64,000 nucleotides of DNA, taken from Modestobacter lapidis. Its GTDB lineage: Bacteria > Actinomycetota > Actinomycetes > Mycobacteriales > Geodermatophilaceae. The translations under genes and the position numbers were made by a program. Shown here one piece after another: positions 32,206-41,584 of the stretch (position 1 is its first letter; each line of letters starts with the position of its first letter). A model generated the notes under the pieces. That model was given only the letters and a program-made list of their open reading frames with translations. It was not told the origin of the DNA and ran no database searches. The DNA is taken from the NCBI GenBank assembly GCA_019779905.1, contig JABAKE010000019.1, positions 19,207 through 83,206 on the forward strand. The letters run 5' to 3'.

Positions 32206-33411
32206 TCACTGGAGCGCTCCTTCGATCAGCACGACGTCGACCTCGGTGCCGGCGGGCAGCTCGGTCACTGCCTCGGGGACGACGACGAGGCAGTTGGCGC
32301 GGGCGAGGTGGGCCACGAGATGGGAACCGGGCCCGCCGACCTGGGTGACCACCCCACCGTCGAACAGGCCGCGCAGGAACTGCCGCTTCCCGGCGGGGGA
32401 GCGCAGGCCCTCGGTGAGCCGCGCCGAGGTGCGCAGCCGGTCGGGCGAGGCGTGCCCGAGCGCGCGGCGCAGCGCCGGCCGGACGAACACCTCGAAGGAG
32501 ACGAACGAGCTCACCGGGTTGCCCGGCAGGGTGACCACCGGGACGCCGTCCACGGTGCCGGCGCCCTGCGGCCCACCCGGCTGCATGGCCACCTTTCCGA
32601 ACTCCACGGTGCCGAGCGCGCCGAACGCGTCCTTGACCACCTCGTAGGCGCCGGCGCTCACGCCACCGCTGGTGATCAGCAGGTCGGCGCCGACCAGTTC
32701 GGCGCGCACGGTGCGCAGGAAGGTGTCGACGTCGTCGGGCACGAAGTGGAGGGTGCGCGCCTCCCCGCCGGCGTCGGCGACCGCGCCGGCCAGCAGCACC
32801 GAGTTGGACTCGTAGATCTGCCCCGGCGCCAGTGGTTCACCGGGGGCGACCAGCTCGCTCCCGGTGGAGAGGACCAGCACGCGGGGGCGGCGGCGCACCG
32901 GCAGGGTGGCGTGACCGACCGCGGCGGCCAGCCCGAGCTGGGTCGGACCGAGGGCGGTGCCGGCCGGCAGCGCCACGGCGCCGGCGGCGATGTCCTCCCC
33001 GGCGTGCCGTAGATGGGTGCCGGCGGCGGGGGAGCTGGTGATGGTGACGACGTCGGTGGCGCCGTCGGTGCGCTCCACCGGGACGACGACGTCCGCGCCG
33101 GCCGGCAGGGGTGCGCCGGTCATGATCCGGTGCACCGTGCCGGGGGCGAGCGCCGGGACGTCGGTGCGCCCGGCGGGGATGTCCGCGGCGACCGGCAGCC
33201 GGACCGGCGCCGCCTCGCTCGCCGCGCCGACCTCGGCCCAGCGGGCGGCGTAGCCGTCCATCGCCGAGTTGTCGAAGCCGGGCAGCGCGACCAGGGCGGG
33301 GAGGTCCGCGCCCAGTACCCGCCCGGCGGCCGCGGGCACCGCGACGTGCTCGACCGGCAGCAGCCCCAGGAGCCCGGCCACCACCGCCTGGTGTTCCTCG
33401 ACGGTCCGCAC
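32206..33411 (-). CDS. moeA: Molybdopterin molybdenumtransferase MoeA
   Basis: The 401-aa protein inserts molybdenum into adenylylated molybdopterin. Signatures are ALPGFDNSAMDGYA near residue 45, HRIMTGAPLPAGADVVVPVE, LVLSTGSELV, the LLITSGGVSAGAYE loop and VVTLPGNPVSSFVSFEVFV. It starts at ATG 33411 and is divergent from a PfkB kinase gene across 91 bp. Confidence 0.95.
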   Translation of the reverse strand: MRTVEEHQAVVAGLLGLLPVEHVAVPAAAGRVLGADLPALVALPGFDNSAMDGYAARWAEVGAASEAAPVRLPVAADIPAGRTDVPALAPGTVHRIMTGAPLPAGADVVVPVERTDGATDVVTITSSPAAGTHLRHAGEDIAAGAVALPAGTALGPTQLGLAAAVGHATLPVRRRPRVLVLSTGSELVAPGEPLAPGQIYESNSVLLAGAVADAGGEARTLHFVPDDVDTFLRTVRAELVGADLLITSGGVSAGAYEVVKDAFGALGTVEFGKVAMQPGGPQGAGTVDGVPVVTLPGNPVSSFVSFEVFVRPALRRALGHASPDRLRTSARLTEGLRSPAGKRQFLRGLFDGGVVTQVGGPGSHLVAHLARANCLVVVPEAVTELPAGTEVDVVLIEGALQ

Positions 33412-33502
33412 GACCCCATCCTCTCCGACCCGGGGCGCCGGCGGCCCCGGCGGGGTCGCGCCGGAGGGTGTGCGGGCGGCTCGCGCGGGGCAGGCAGCCG
33501 GG

Positions 33503-34516
33503 GTGGGTGCAGCGGGCGGTTCCGTCGTGGTGGTGGGTCAGGTGGGTCGGGACCTCGTCCTGCAGGTGGACCGGCTCCCGGATGCGGGTGGCAGCGCCCC
33601 CGTGCGCGGCCGCCGGGAGGTGCTGGGCGGCAAGGGGGCCAACCAGGCCGTGGCCCTGGTCCAGCTGGGTCGACCGGCGGCCCTGCTGGGCGTCGTCGGC
33701 GCCGACGCGGCGGGTGACCAGGTGCTGGCCGAGGCGGTCGCCGACGGGCTCGACGTCTCGGGGGTGGCCCGCCGTCCGGGCGTGGCCACCGCGCTGCTCC
33801 TCGACCTCGTCGAGACCGGGGGCGTCCGCCGGCTGCTGGAGGACGTGCCCGACGCCGCGCTGCTCACCGCCGCCGACGTCGCGGCGGCCGCACCGTTGCT
33901 GGACCGCGCGCCGGCGGTCCTGCTCCAGCTGCAGCAGCCCGGCGACGCGGTCCGGGCGGCGCTGGCCCACGCCCCCGGCGGGGCGCTGCTCGTCGCCGAC
34001 GGCGCCGCCGCCGAACCCGGCACCCGCGCGGCGGTGCTCGCGGCGGTGGACGTGCTGCGCGCCGACGCGTCCGAGGCCCGGGCCTGGGTCGACGGCGACC
34101 TGGCGGGGCTGGACGACGTGCGGGCGGCGGCCCGCGAACTGTGCGGCCGGGGCCCGCGGGTGGTGTCCCTGGCCGCCGGGGAGGACGGCGACCTGACCGT
34201 CTGGGCCGGCCCGGACGGTGGGCTCGAGGAGCAACTGGTGCCGCTGCTCGGCGCGGAGCCGGTGGACCCGACCGGCGCGGGCGACACGATCGTGGCGGCA
34301 CTGACGGCCGCCCTGCTGCGCGGCGCCGGCCCGCGCACGGCCGCCTGGGAGGCGGGTGCCGCGGCGGCGCTGACCGTGGCCCGAGCCGGTGGCCGCCCGC
34401 GGCTGGACCCGGTCGGGGTGACCCGGGATGCCGTGGCGGCGCAGCGCGGGACGGAACCGGAAGGGCGCCCCGCTACCGTCGGCCTCCGGACACAGCGGAC
34501 AGGAGACCTGGCATGA
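33503..34516 (+). CDS. PfkB-family carbohydrate/nucleoside kinase (ribokinase-like)
   Basis: The protein of about 337 aa has the two PfkB signatures: GGKGANQAVALVQLGRPAAL near the N-terminus and VDPTGAGDTIVAALTAAL near the C-terminus with the catalytic Asp. Ribokinase is the closest well-known relative; the substrate is not determined. GTG 33503 fits the fold (GSVVVVGQVGRDLVLQVDRL); GTG 33470 is possible. Its TGA overlaps the carbonic anhydrase ATG. Confidence 0.85.
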   Translation: MGAAGGSVVVVGQVGRDLVLQVDRLPDAGGSAPVRGRREVLGGKGANQAVALVQLGRPAALLGVVGADAAGDQVLAEAVADGLDVSGVARRPGVATALLLDLVETGGVRRLLEDVPDAALLTAADVAAAAPLLDRAPAVLLQLQQPGDAVRAALAHAPGGALLVADGAAAEPGTRAAVLAAVDVLRADASEARAWVDGDLAGLDDVRAAARELCGRGPRVVSLAAGEDGDLTVWAGPDGGLEEQLVPLLGAEPVDPTGAGDTIVAALTAALLRGAGPRTAAWEAGAAAALTVARAGGRPRLDPVGVTRDAVAAQRGTEPEGRPATVGLRTQRTGDLA

Positions 34517-35073
34517 CAGAGATCGACCGGATGCTGGCGGCCAACCGGCAGTGGCTCGCGAACTTCCCGGGCGACCTGCCGGTCGCTCCGGCCCGCGGCG
34601 CCGCCGTCGTGGCCTGCATGGACTCCCGGATGCCGCTGTTCGGCATGCTCGGCCTGGCGGTCGGCGACGCGCACGTCATCCGCAATGCCGGCGGCGTGGT
34701 CACCGATGACACCCTGCGGTCGCTGGCGATCTCCCAGCACCTGCTGGGCACGCGCGAGGTGGTGCTCGTGCACCACACCGACTGCGGGCTCAACAAGGCC
34801 ACCGACGCGGAGTTCGCCGACCTGGTCGAGCGCACCACCGGGCACCGGCCCCCCTTCGCCGCCCGGGCCTTCTCCGACGTCGACGCCGACGTCCGGGAGT
34901 CGATGGAGCTCGTCCGTGCGGCGCCCTACCTGCTGTCCACCGAGGTCCGCGGCGCCGTCTACGACGTGGCCACCGGGCTGCTCCGCGAAGTGAAGGACCC
35001 TGCTGCCCCCCACCACTCGCAGGCTCGCGGCGGGCCCCTGCAGCAGGGCCAGGGCCAGGAGTCGGGTTCGTAG
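34513..35073 (+). CDS. Beta-carbonic anhydrase with repeat-derived C-terminus
   Basis: The 186-aa protein is a beta-class carbonic anhydrase: Zn ligands Cys35, His88 and Cys91 (VVACMDSRM and VHHTDCG) and the Asp37-Arg39 dyad. Its family ends at about residue 160 ([12 protein letters not shown] here; Mycobacterium Rv1284 ends two to three residues later). The last 26 residues ([18 protein letters not shown] and on) are translated from a family A repeat that has taken the place of the native stop. The ATG at 34513 overlaps the upstream kinase stop. Confidence 0.92.
   Translation: MTEIDRMLAANRQWLANFPGDLPVAPARGAAVVACMDSRMPLFGMLGLAVGDAHVIRNAGGVVTDDTLRSLAISQHLLGTREVVLVHHTDCGLNKATDAEFADLVERTTGHRPPFAARAFSDVDADVRESMELVRAAPYLLSTEVRGAVYDVATGLLREVKDPAAPHHSQARGGPLQQGQGQESGS
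34991..35052 (+). repeat. Family A element inside the carbonic anhydrase reading frame
   Basis: Outer stem CCCTGCTGC (34998-35006) with GCAGCAGGG (35040-35048), fully paired. The TGAAGGACC junction found at other copies is present at 34991, but here its TGA is out of frame, so translation runs through the whole element. Confidence 0.85.
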
Positions 35074-35080
35074 CCCGCGC

Positions 35081-35089
35081 TGGTATCGT
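35081..35089 (+). promoter_or_regulatory. Extended -10 promoter of rplM-rpsI
   Basis: TGG followed by TATCGT (35084-35089) gives an extended -10; the hexamer equals that of the str promoter. No good -35 is seen 17 bp upstream. It lies just beyond the carbonic anhydrase stop and about 120 bp before rplM. Confidence 0.45.
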
Positions 35090-35215
35090 CGTCGGCTGGC
35101 GCGCGACGCCGGCTGGTGCGCGCGCGTCCTCTCGACCCTCCAGGGTCTGTCTCCCGTGCTCGGTGAGGCGATCCGACCAGCCGCCCGCCTGACGACGACA
35201 AGGACAGTGAGCCTC

Positions 35216-35659
35216 GTGCGCACGTACTCCCCCAAGCCCGGTGACATCACCCGGGCCTGGCACGTCATCGACGCCACCGACGTGGTGCTCGGTCGACTGG
35301 CCAGCCAGACCGCCATCCTGCTGCGCGGCAAGCACAAGCCGCAGTTCGCCCCGCACGTGGACGCCGGTGACTTCGTCGTCATCGTCAACGCGGGCAAGGT
35401 GGCCCTCACCGGCTCGAAGCGCGAGACCAAGGTCGCCTACCGCCACTCGGGCTACCCGGGCGGCCTGCGGACGATCAATGTCGGCGACGAGCTCCAGACC
35501 CGCCCCGACCGCGTCATCGAGCGCGCCATCAAGGGCATGCTCCCGCACAACTCGCTGGGCCGGCAGATGATCTCCAAGCTCAAGGTGTACGCCGGGCCGG
35601 AGCACCCGCACGCCGCCCAGCAGCCCCAGACCTTCGAGATCAAGCAGGTGTCCCAGTGA
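35216..35659 (+). CDS. rplM: 50S ribosomal protein L13
   Basis: The 147-aa protein is L13 ([60 protein letters not shown]). I chose GTG 35216, the family's usual N-terminus, 11 bp after AAGGA; GTG 35207 is in frame but too close to it. Its TGA is overlapped by a family M mini-ORF. Confidence 0.97.
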   Translation: MRTYSPKPGDITRAWHVIDATDVVLGRLASQTAILLRGKHKPQFAPHVDAGDFVVIVNAGKVALTGSKRETKVAYRHSGYPGGLRTINVGDELQTRPDRVIERAIKGMLPHNSLGRQMISKLKVYAGPEHPHAAQQPQTFEIKQVSQ

Positions 35660-35736
35660 CTGAGCCTGCGAAGTCACCCATCAGCATTGCACCGTCGGTC
35701 ACAATGCCGACGAGCGCCAGCGAGGAGAGCAAGTGA
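35656..35736 (+). repeat. Family M mini-ORF bridging rplM and rpsI
   Basis: A single 26-codon ORF from GTG 35656 (GTGA overlap with the rplM stop) to TGA 35736 (GTGA overlap with the rpsI start). It begins MTEPAKSP and ends TSASEESK, matching in length and ends the units of the moaC-mog array. The segment GACGAGCGCCAGCGAGGAG serves as the rpsI ribosome-binding site. Confidence 0.8.
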
Positions 35737-36155
35737 CCAGCGCCGCCCAGACCGTGACCGACGCCGACGGGCGCCCCATCCAGACGGTCGGCCGCCGCAA
35801 GGAGGCCGTCGTCCGCGTCCGGCTGCTGCCGGGCACCGGCCAGTTCAAGCTGAACGGCCGCACCATCGAGGAGTACTTCCCCAACAAGGTGCACCAGCAG
35901 CTCATCCGTGAGCCGCTCGTCATCCTGGAGAAGGGCGAGCAGTACGACGTCGTCGGTCTGCTGCACGGTGGTGGCGTCTCCGGCCAGGCCGGCGCGCTGC
36001 GTCTGGCGATCGCCCGGGCGCTCATCGAGATCGAGCCGGAGGACCGTCCGGCCCTCAAGAAGGCCGGCTTCCTGACCCGTGACCCCCGGGTCACCGAGCG
36101 CAAGAAGTACGGACTGAAGAAGGCCCGCAAGGCGCCCCAGTACTCCAAGCGCTGA
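35733..36155 (+). CDS. rpsI: 30S ribosomal protein S9
   Basis: The 140-aa protein is S9 ([54 protein letters not shown]). The C-terminal SKR tail reaches the P-site tRNA. It starts at GTG 35733, coupled to the upstream mini-ORF. Confidence 0.98.
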   Translation: MTSAAQTVTDADGRPIQTVGRRKEAVVRVRLLPGTGQFKLNGRTIEEYFPNKVHQQLIREPLVILEKGEQYDVVGLLHGGGVSGQAGALRLAIARALIEIEPEDRPALKKAGFLTRDPRVTERKKYGLKKARKAPQYSKR

Positions 36156-36177
36156 CCCCGGTCTCCCCGAGACGTCC

Positions 36178-37524
36178 ATGGGTCGCCTCTTCGGAACCGA
36201 CGGTGTCCGCGGTCTGGCCAACGCCGACCTGACACCGGAGCTGGCACTGGCGGTGGCGCGCGCCGCCGCCGGTGTGCTCGCCGACCGCGACGGGACCTCG
36301 CGTCCCGTCGCGGTCGTCGGGCGTGACCCACGGGCCAGCGGGGAGATGCTGGAGGCCGCGGTCGTCGCCGGCCTGACCAGTGCGGGCGCCGAGGTGCTGC
36401 GGGTGGGCGTGCTGCCCACCCCGGCCATCGCGCACCTCACCGGCCAGACCGGCGCCGACCTCGGCGTGATGCTGTCGGCCAGCCACAACCCGATGCCCGA
36501 CAACGGGATCAAGCTGTTCAGCCGCGGTGGCCACAAGCTGCCCGACGCGGTCGAGGCGGCCATCGAGCGGCAGATCACCGGCGGCGACAGCCGCACCGAC
36601 CACCGCCCCACCGGCGGGGGCATCGGCCGGGTCCGCGACCTGCCCGGGGCGGCCGACGACTACGTCGACCACGTGCTGTCCGCCCTGCGGCAGCCGTTGT
36701 CCGGACTGCGGGTGGTCGTCGACTGCGCCCACGGCTCGGCCGCCCGCGTCGCGCCCGAGGTGTACCGCCGGGCCGGCGCCCAGGTGCACGTCATCGGCGG
36801 CGAGCCCGACGGCTGGAACATCAACGACGGCATCGGGTCGACGCACCTCGAGCCGCTGCAGGCCGCGGTCGCCCGGTTCGGCGCCGATATCGGCATCGCC
36901 CACGACGGCGACGCCGATCGCTGCCTGGCCGTGAGCGCCGCCGGCGACGTCGTCGACGGCGACGCGATCCTGGCCATCTGCGCGCTCGCGCTGCACGAGA
37001 GCGGCAACCTCACCGACGACACCGTCGTCGCCACGGTGATGAGCAACCTCGGCTTCCACCACACCATGCGCGCCGCCGGCATCGCCGTGCAGACCACCGC
37101 CGTGGGTGACCGGTACGTGCTGGAGGCGTTGCACGCCGGCGGGCTGAGCCTGGGCGGCGAGCAGAGCGGCCACCTGGTCTTCCTCGACTGGGCCACCACC
37201 GGCGACGGACTGCTCACCGGGCTCGCGCTGCTGTCCCGGATGAGCGCGACCGGGGCGTCGCTGGCCGAGCTGGCCTCCGTCGTCCGCCGGTTGCCGCAGA
37301 CCCTGGTCAACGTGCCGGTCACCGACCGGCTGGCGGTCGCGGCGAGCGACGACGTCGCCGCCGCGGTGAACGCCGTCGAGGCCGAGCTGGGCGATGCCGG
37401 CCGGGTGCTGCTGCGCCCGTCGGGCACCGAGCAGCTGGTCCGCGTGATGGTCGAGGCGCCCACCCAGGAGCAGGCCGACGCCACCGCCGGGCGGCTGGCC
37501 GGGGTCGTCGCCGCCGTCAGCTGA
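36178..37524 (+). CDS. glmM: Phosphoglucosamine mutase
   Basis: The 448-aa enzyme converts glucosamine-6-phosphate to glucosamine-1-phosphate for peptidoglycan synthesis. The active-site phosphoserine is Ser102 ([13 protein letters not shown]). The metal loop [13 protein letters not shown] and the sugar loop [10 protein letters not shown] are present, and [16 protein letters not shown] is the phosphate-binding end. The ATG is at 36178, 22 bp after rpsI; glmS follows. Confidence 0.97.
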   Translation: MGRLFGTDGVRGLANADLTPELALAVARAAAGVLADRDGTSRPVAVVGRDPRASGEMLEAAVVAGLTSAGAEVLRVGVLPTPAIAHLTGQTGADLGVMLSASHNPMPDNGIKLFSRGGHKLPDAVEAAIERQITGGDSRTDHRPTGGGIGRVRDLPGAADDYVDHVLSALRQPLSGLRVVVDCAHGSAARVAPEVYRRAGAQVHVIGGEPDGWNINDGIGSTHLEPLQAAVARFGADIGIAHDGDADRCLAVSAAGDVVDGDAILAICALALHESGNLTDDTVVATVMSNLGFHHTMRAAGIAVQTTAVGDRYVLEALHAGGLSLGGEQSGHLVFLDWATTGDGLLTGLALLSRMSATGASLAELASVVRRLPQTLVNVPVTDRLAVAASDDVAAAVNAVEAELGDAGRVLLRPSGTEQLVRVMVEAPTQEQADATAGRLAGVVAAVS

Positions 37525-37600
37525 CGTCGGCACGGAGGGTCACCGCGCGAGCCTGGTCACCTGGACGGGTGATTCCGGCCGGATGGCCGCCCGGCGCCGG

Positions 37601-37606
37601 TACCCT
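37601..37606 (+). promoter_or_regulatory. Candidate -10 of a leaderless glmS transcript
   Basis: TACCCT ends 7 bp before the glmS ATG and fits TANNNT, so transcription could start at the A of the ATG. No ribosome-binding site precedes the ATG. The -35 side is weak. Confidence 0.4.
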
Positions 37607-37613
37607 CGGAACA

Positions 37614-39476
37614 ATGTGCGGCATCGTGGGGTACGTCGGCCCGCAGGACTCGTTGGACGTCGTCCTGGAAGGGCTGCGCCGGCTGGAGTACCGCGGCTAT
37701 GACTCGGCAGGCGTCGCCGTGCTGGCCGGAGGCCGGCTGACGACGGCGAAGAAGGCGGGCAAGCTCGCCAACCTTGAGAAGGAGCTGGCCCAGGAGTCCC
37801 TGCCCGCCTCCACCATCGGGATCGGGCACACCCGCTGGGCCACGCACGGCGGTCCGACCGACCGCAACGCCCACCCGCACGTCTCCGCCGACGGCACCGT
37901 GGCGGTCGTCCACAACGGGATCATCGAGAACTTCGCCGCGCTGCGCGCCGAGTGCGAGGCGGCCGGCGTCGAGTTCTCCTCCGAGACCGACACCGAGGTC
38001 GTCGCCCACCTGCTGGCCGCCGAGTACCGCGAGCTGCCCGCCGGGCGGAGCCGGCTGGCCGCTGCCATGCGGGCGGTCAGCCGCCGGCTCGAGGGCGCGT
38101 TCACCCTGGTGGTCACGCACGCCGACGAGCCCGACCGGCTGGTCGCCTCCCGTCGCAACAGTCCGCTGGTGGTCGGCGTCGGCGACGGCGAGTACTTCCT
38201 CGGCTCCGACGTCGCCGCGTTCATCGCGCACACCAAGGAGGCCCTCGAGCTGGGCCAGGACCAGGTCGTCGAGATCGACCGCACCGACGGCGTCACGGTC
38301 ACCGACTTCGCCGGCGCCGAGGTCGGCGCCACCCCGTACACCGTCGACTGGGATGCCGCGGCCGCCGAGAAGGGCGGCTACGACTGGTTCATGCTGAAGG
38401 AGATCGCCGAGCAGCCCAAGGCGGTTGCCGACACGCTGCTGGGCCGGCTCAGCGACAACGGCGAGCTGGTCCTCGACGAACTGCGGCTGGCCGAGCAGGA
38501 CCTCCGCGACGTCGACAAGGTCTTCGTCGTCGCCTGCGGGACGGCGTACCACGCCGGGCTGATCGCCAAGTACGCGATCGAGCACTGGACCCGGATCCCG
38601 GTCGAGGTCGAGCTGGCCAGCGAGTTCCGGTACCGCGACCCGGTGCTCGACCGCAGCACGCTGGTCGTGGTCGTCAGCCAGTCCGGCGAGACCATGGACA
38701 CCCTGATGGCGCTGCGGCACGCCAAGGAGCAGAAGGCCAAGGTCCTGGCCATCTGCAACGCTAACGGCTCGACGATCCCGCGCGAGTCCGACGCGGTCCT
38801 CTACACGCACGCCGGTCCCGAGGTCGCCGTCGCCTCGACCAAGGGCTTCCTCACCCAGGTGGTCGCCTGCTACCTGGTCGGGTTGTTCCTGGCCCAGGTC
38901 CGCGGGGTCAAGTACGCCGACGAGGTCGGCGCGATCGTCGACGACCTGCGCGCGCTGCCCGAGCAGGTGACCGCGGTCCTCGCCACCATGGAGCCGGTGC
39001 GCGAGCTCGCCCGGTCGCTGGCGACGGAGGACACGCTGCTGTTCCTCGGCCGGCACGTGGGCTACCCGGTCGCGCTGGAAGGTGCGCTCAAGCTCAAGGA
39101 GCTGGCGTACATCCACGCGGAGGGCTTCGCCGCCGGTGAGCTCAAGCACGGTTCGATCGCGCTGATCGACCAGGGCACCCCGGTCGTCGTCATCGTCCCC
39201 TCGCCGCTGAGCCGCGAGTCGGTGCACGGCAAGGTGGTCAGCAACATCCAGGAGGTCCGGGCCCGCGGCGCGCGGACGATCGTGATCGCCGAGGAGGGCG
39301 ACGACGACGTCGTGCCCTACGCCGACCACCTCATCCGGGTGCCGCGCACCCCGACCCTGCTCGCCCCCGTCGTGACGACGGTGCCGCTGCAGGTGCTGGC
39401 CTGCGAGATCGCCGCCACCCGCGGCCTGGACGTCGACCAGCCGCGCAACCTGGCGAAGAGCGTCACCGTCGAGTGA
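37614..39476 (+). CDS. glmS: Glutamine--fructose-6-phosphate aminotransferase
   Basis: The 620-aa enzyme makes glucosamine-6-phosphate from glutamine and fructose-6-phosphate. Cys2 (MCGIVGYVGPQ) is the glutaminase nucleophile; the two SIS domains show VVVVSQSGETMDTLMALRHA and SPLSRESVHGKVVSNIQEV. It ends LAKSVTVE. The ATG at 37614 seems leaderless. Its last codons and stop are duplicated downstream. Confidence 0.98.
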   Translation: MCGIVGYVGPQDSLDVVLEGLRRLEYRGYDSAGVAVLAGGRLTTAKKAGKLANLEKELAQESLPASTIGIGHTRWATHGGPTDRNAHPHVSADGTVAVVHNGIIENFAALRAECEAAGVEFSSETDTEVVAHLLAAEYRELPAGRSRLAAAMRAVSRRLEGAFTLVVTHADEPDRLVASRRNSPLVVGVGDGEYFLGSDVAAFIAHTKEALELGQDQVVEIDRTDGVTVTDFAGAEVGATPYTVDWDAAAAEKGGYDWFMLKEIAEQPKAVADTLLGRLSDNGELVLDELRLAEQDLRDVDKVFVVACGTAYHAGLIAKYAIEHWTRIPVEVELASEFRYRDPVLDRSTLVVVVSQSGETMDTLMALRHAKEQKAKVLAICNANGSTIPRESDAVLYTHAGPEVAVASTKGFLTQVVACYLVGLFLAQVRGVKYADEVGAIVDDLRALPEQVTAVLATMEPVRELARSLATEDTLLFLGRHVGYPVALEGALKLKELAYIHAEGFAAGELKHGSIALIDQGTPVVVIVPSPLSRESVHGKVVSNIQEVRARGARTIVIAEEGDDDVVPYADHLIRVPRTPTLLAPVVTTVPLQVLACEIAATRGLDVDQPRNLAKSVTVE

Positions 39477-39642
39477 CGCCGCTGTGAGCATCGCAGCGAG
39501 CGCCAGCGAGCGAGGAGCGGAGCAGGGGCGGAACCGACGTGGGGGCACCGTCGAGTGACGCCGCTGTGAGCGAGCGCCAGCGAGCGCCAGCGAGCGAGGA
39601 GCGGAGCAGGGGCGGAACCGACGTGGGGGCACCGTCGAGTGA
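39465..39642 (+). repeat. Tandem duplication of the glmS 3' end plus family B unit
   Basis: ACCGTCGAGTGACGCCGCTG occurs at 39465 (the real glmS end) and at 39547, and its first 12 bases at 39631. Each full copy (82 and 84 bp) carries a GAGCGCCAGCGAGCGAGGAG block of family B. The first copy has GTGAGCATCGCAG, matching the unit after moeA. Confidence 0.8.
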
Positions 39643-39704
39643 AGGACCCCTCTGCCCCCACCCGCTCGCAAGCTCGCGGCGGGGCCCTGCAGAGGGGCCG
39701 TTCC
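39643..39704 (+). repeat. Family A bi-hairpin element (glmS-acpS)
   Basis: It starts at the third copy of the GTCGAGTGA stop motif. Outer stem CCCCTCTGC (39647-39655) with GCAGAGGGG (39689-39697), fully paired. Confidence 0.85.
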
Positions 39705-39740
39705 AGTACGGCGACCATCGGGCGCTGACACACTGGCGGC

Positions 39741-40118
39741 GTGATCATCGGGGTCGGCATCGACGTGTGCCCGGTGGAGCGGTTCGCCGCGTCCCTCACC
39801 CGCACCCCGGGCCTGCGCGACCGGTTGTTCACGCGCGCCGAGCAGCACACCCCGGCCGGTGCGCCCCGCACCGGCGAGTCGTTGGCCGCCCGGTTCGCGG
39901 CCAAGGAGGCGCTGGCCAAGGCCCTCGGCGCGCCGGGGAACCTGCACTGGCACGACGCCGAGGTCATCGTGGGGGAACACGGCCGGCCGCTGCTCACCGT
40001 GCGTGGCACGGTCGCCCGCCGGGCCGCCCAGCTGGGGGTGACCGGCTGGCACGTGTCGTTGTCGCACGACGGGGGCATCGCCTCCGCTGTGGTCATAGCC
40101 GAAGGTGCCCCCGCGTGA
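39741..40118 (+). CDS. acpS: Holo-[acyl-carrier-protein] synthase
   Basis: The 125-aa enzyme attaches phosphopantetheine to [18 protein letters not shown] holds the metal Asp and [13 protein letters not shown] the catalytic Glu-Lys; [19 protein letters not shown] is the C-terminal signature. GTG 39741 gives MIIGVGID. Its TGA overlaps the next start. Confidence 0.96.
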   Translation: MIIGVGIDVCPVERFAASLTRTPGLRDRLFTRAEQHTPAGAPRTGESLAARFAAKEALAKALGAPGNLHWHDAEVIVGEHGRPLLTVRGTVARRAAQLGVTGWHVSLSHDGGIASAVVIAEGAPA

Positions 40119-41584
40119 TCGGTCTCTACACAGCCGACCAGGTCCGGGGGGCCGAGCGCGCCGCGATGGCCGCGCTGCCCCCCGGAACGCTCATGCAGCG
40201 GGCGGCCACCGGCCTGGCGGCCGTCTGTCTCCGGCTACTCGGCCGGGGGCACGGCGTCCGGGTGGTGCTGCTCGTCGGCTCCGGCGACAACGGTGGGGAC
40301 GCCCTGCACGCCGGCGCGGTGCTGGCCGCCCGCGGGGCCGCGGTGCGTGCCGTCCTGCTCGATCCCGGCCGCGCGCACGCCGGCGGGCTGGCCGCGCTGC
40401 GTCGGGCCGGCGGCCGGGTGACCGGCCCCGGTGATCCGGGTCTGGACCGCGCCGACCTCGTGCTCGACGGCATCGTGGGCATCGGCGGGCGGGGTGGCCT
40501 GCGCGAGACCGCCGCGCGGCTGGTGCGCCAGGCCACCGAGGGCCCCGGCCTGCTCGTCGCCGTGGACCTGCCCAGCGGCGTCGCCGCCGACACCGGCGCC
40601 GTGCCCGGTGCCGCCTTCCCCGCCCAGCACACCGTCACGTTCGGCGCGGTGAAGACCGGGCTGGTGGTCGGCCCCGGGCGGGGCGCGGCCGGAACGGTGC
40701 ACCTGGTCGACATCGGCCTGGCCGGGCATCTTCCCCGGCCGGACGCGGGGCAGCTCGCCGACGCCGACGTCGTCGCGCACCTCGGGCCGCCGAGCGCCGA
40801 CGACGACAAGTACTCCCGGGGCGTGGTCGGCGTGGTGGCCGGGTCGGCGACCTACCCGGGCGCCGGCGTGCTCTGCACCGGTGCCGCGCTGCGCACCCGG
40901 CCGGGACTGGTCCGGTACGCGGGCACCGCCGCCGAGGGCGTGCGGGCGGCCTGGCCCGAGGCGATCGTCACCGCCGGCCGGCCCGCCGACGCCGGCCGGG
41001 TGCAGGCCTGGGTGGTGGGCCCGGGCATGGGCACCGACGACGACGCCCGCAGCGCGCTCGCCGAGGTGCTGGCCACCGACCTGCCGGTGGTCGTGGACGC
41101 CGACGCCCTCACCATGGTGTCCCGCGAGCCGGGGCTGGTCGGCGGCCGCGCCGCGCCGACGGTGCTGACCCCGCACGACCGCGAGTTCGCCCGCCTGTTC
41201 GGTGACGTGGGCGACGACCGGGTCGGTGCCGCCCGCCGGGGAGCGGCCCAGCTCGGTTGCACGGTCCTGCTCAAGGGTGCCGCCACCGTGGTCGCCGACG
41301 CCTCGGGGCAGGTCCACGTCAACGCCACCGGCACCCCGTGGCTGGCCACCGCTGGCACCGGCGACGTGCTGGCCGGCATCCTCGGCGCGCTGCTGGCCAC
41401 CGGCCTGGGCGCGCCGGAGTCGGCCGCCGTCGCCGCGCACGTGCACGGCCGCGCGGGGCAGCTCGCCGCCGAGGCCGGTCCGCTGATCGCGGGCGACCTG
41501 GTTCGCCGGCTCCCCGCGACGCTGGCCCGGCTGCGGGGCGCCGGGACGGCGGGCGACGCCGCGCCTGGGACAGTGGGGACGTGA
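40115..41584 (+). CDS. nnr: Bifunctional NAD(P)H-hydrate epimerase / ADP-dependent dehydratase
   Basis: The 489-aa protein repairs hydrated NAD(P)H. The N-terminal YjeF epimerase half has [36 protein letters not shown] and [16 protein letters not shown]. The C-terminal ribokinase-like dehydratase half has [33 protein letters not shown] and [22 protein letters not shown] 40115 overlaps the acpS stop; the stop overlaps alr. Confidence 0.95.
   Translation: MIGLYTADQVRGAERAAMAALPPGTLMQRAATGLAAVCLRLLGRGHGVRVVLLVGSGDNGGDALHAGAVLAARGAAVRAVLLDPGRAHAGGLAALRRAGGRVTGPGDPGLDRADLVLDGIVGIGGRGGLRETAARLVRQATEGPGLLVAVDLPSGVAADTGAVPGAAFPAQHTVTFGAVKTGLVVGPGRGAAGTVHLVDIGLAGHLPRPDAGQLADADVVAHLGPPSADDDKYSRGVVGVVAGSATYPGAGVLCTGAALRTRPGLVRYAGTAAEGVRAAWPEAIVTAGRPADAGRVQAWVVGPGMGTDDDARSALAEVLATDLPVVVDADALTMVSREPGLVGGRAAPTVLTPHDREFARLFGDVGDDRVGAARRGAAQLGCTVLLKGAATVVADASGQVHVNATGTPWLATAGTGDVLAGILGALLATGLGAPESAAVAAHVHGRAGQLAAEAGPLIAGDLVRRLPATLARLRGAGTAGDAAPGTVGT

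Noticed and set aside
37525..37613. A glmS ribozyme upstream of glmS
   Set aside because: The gap is 89 bp, has no ribozyme core, and glmS seems to be leaderless; glmS ribozymes are typical of Firmicutes.
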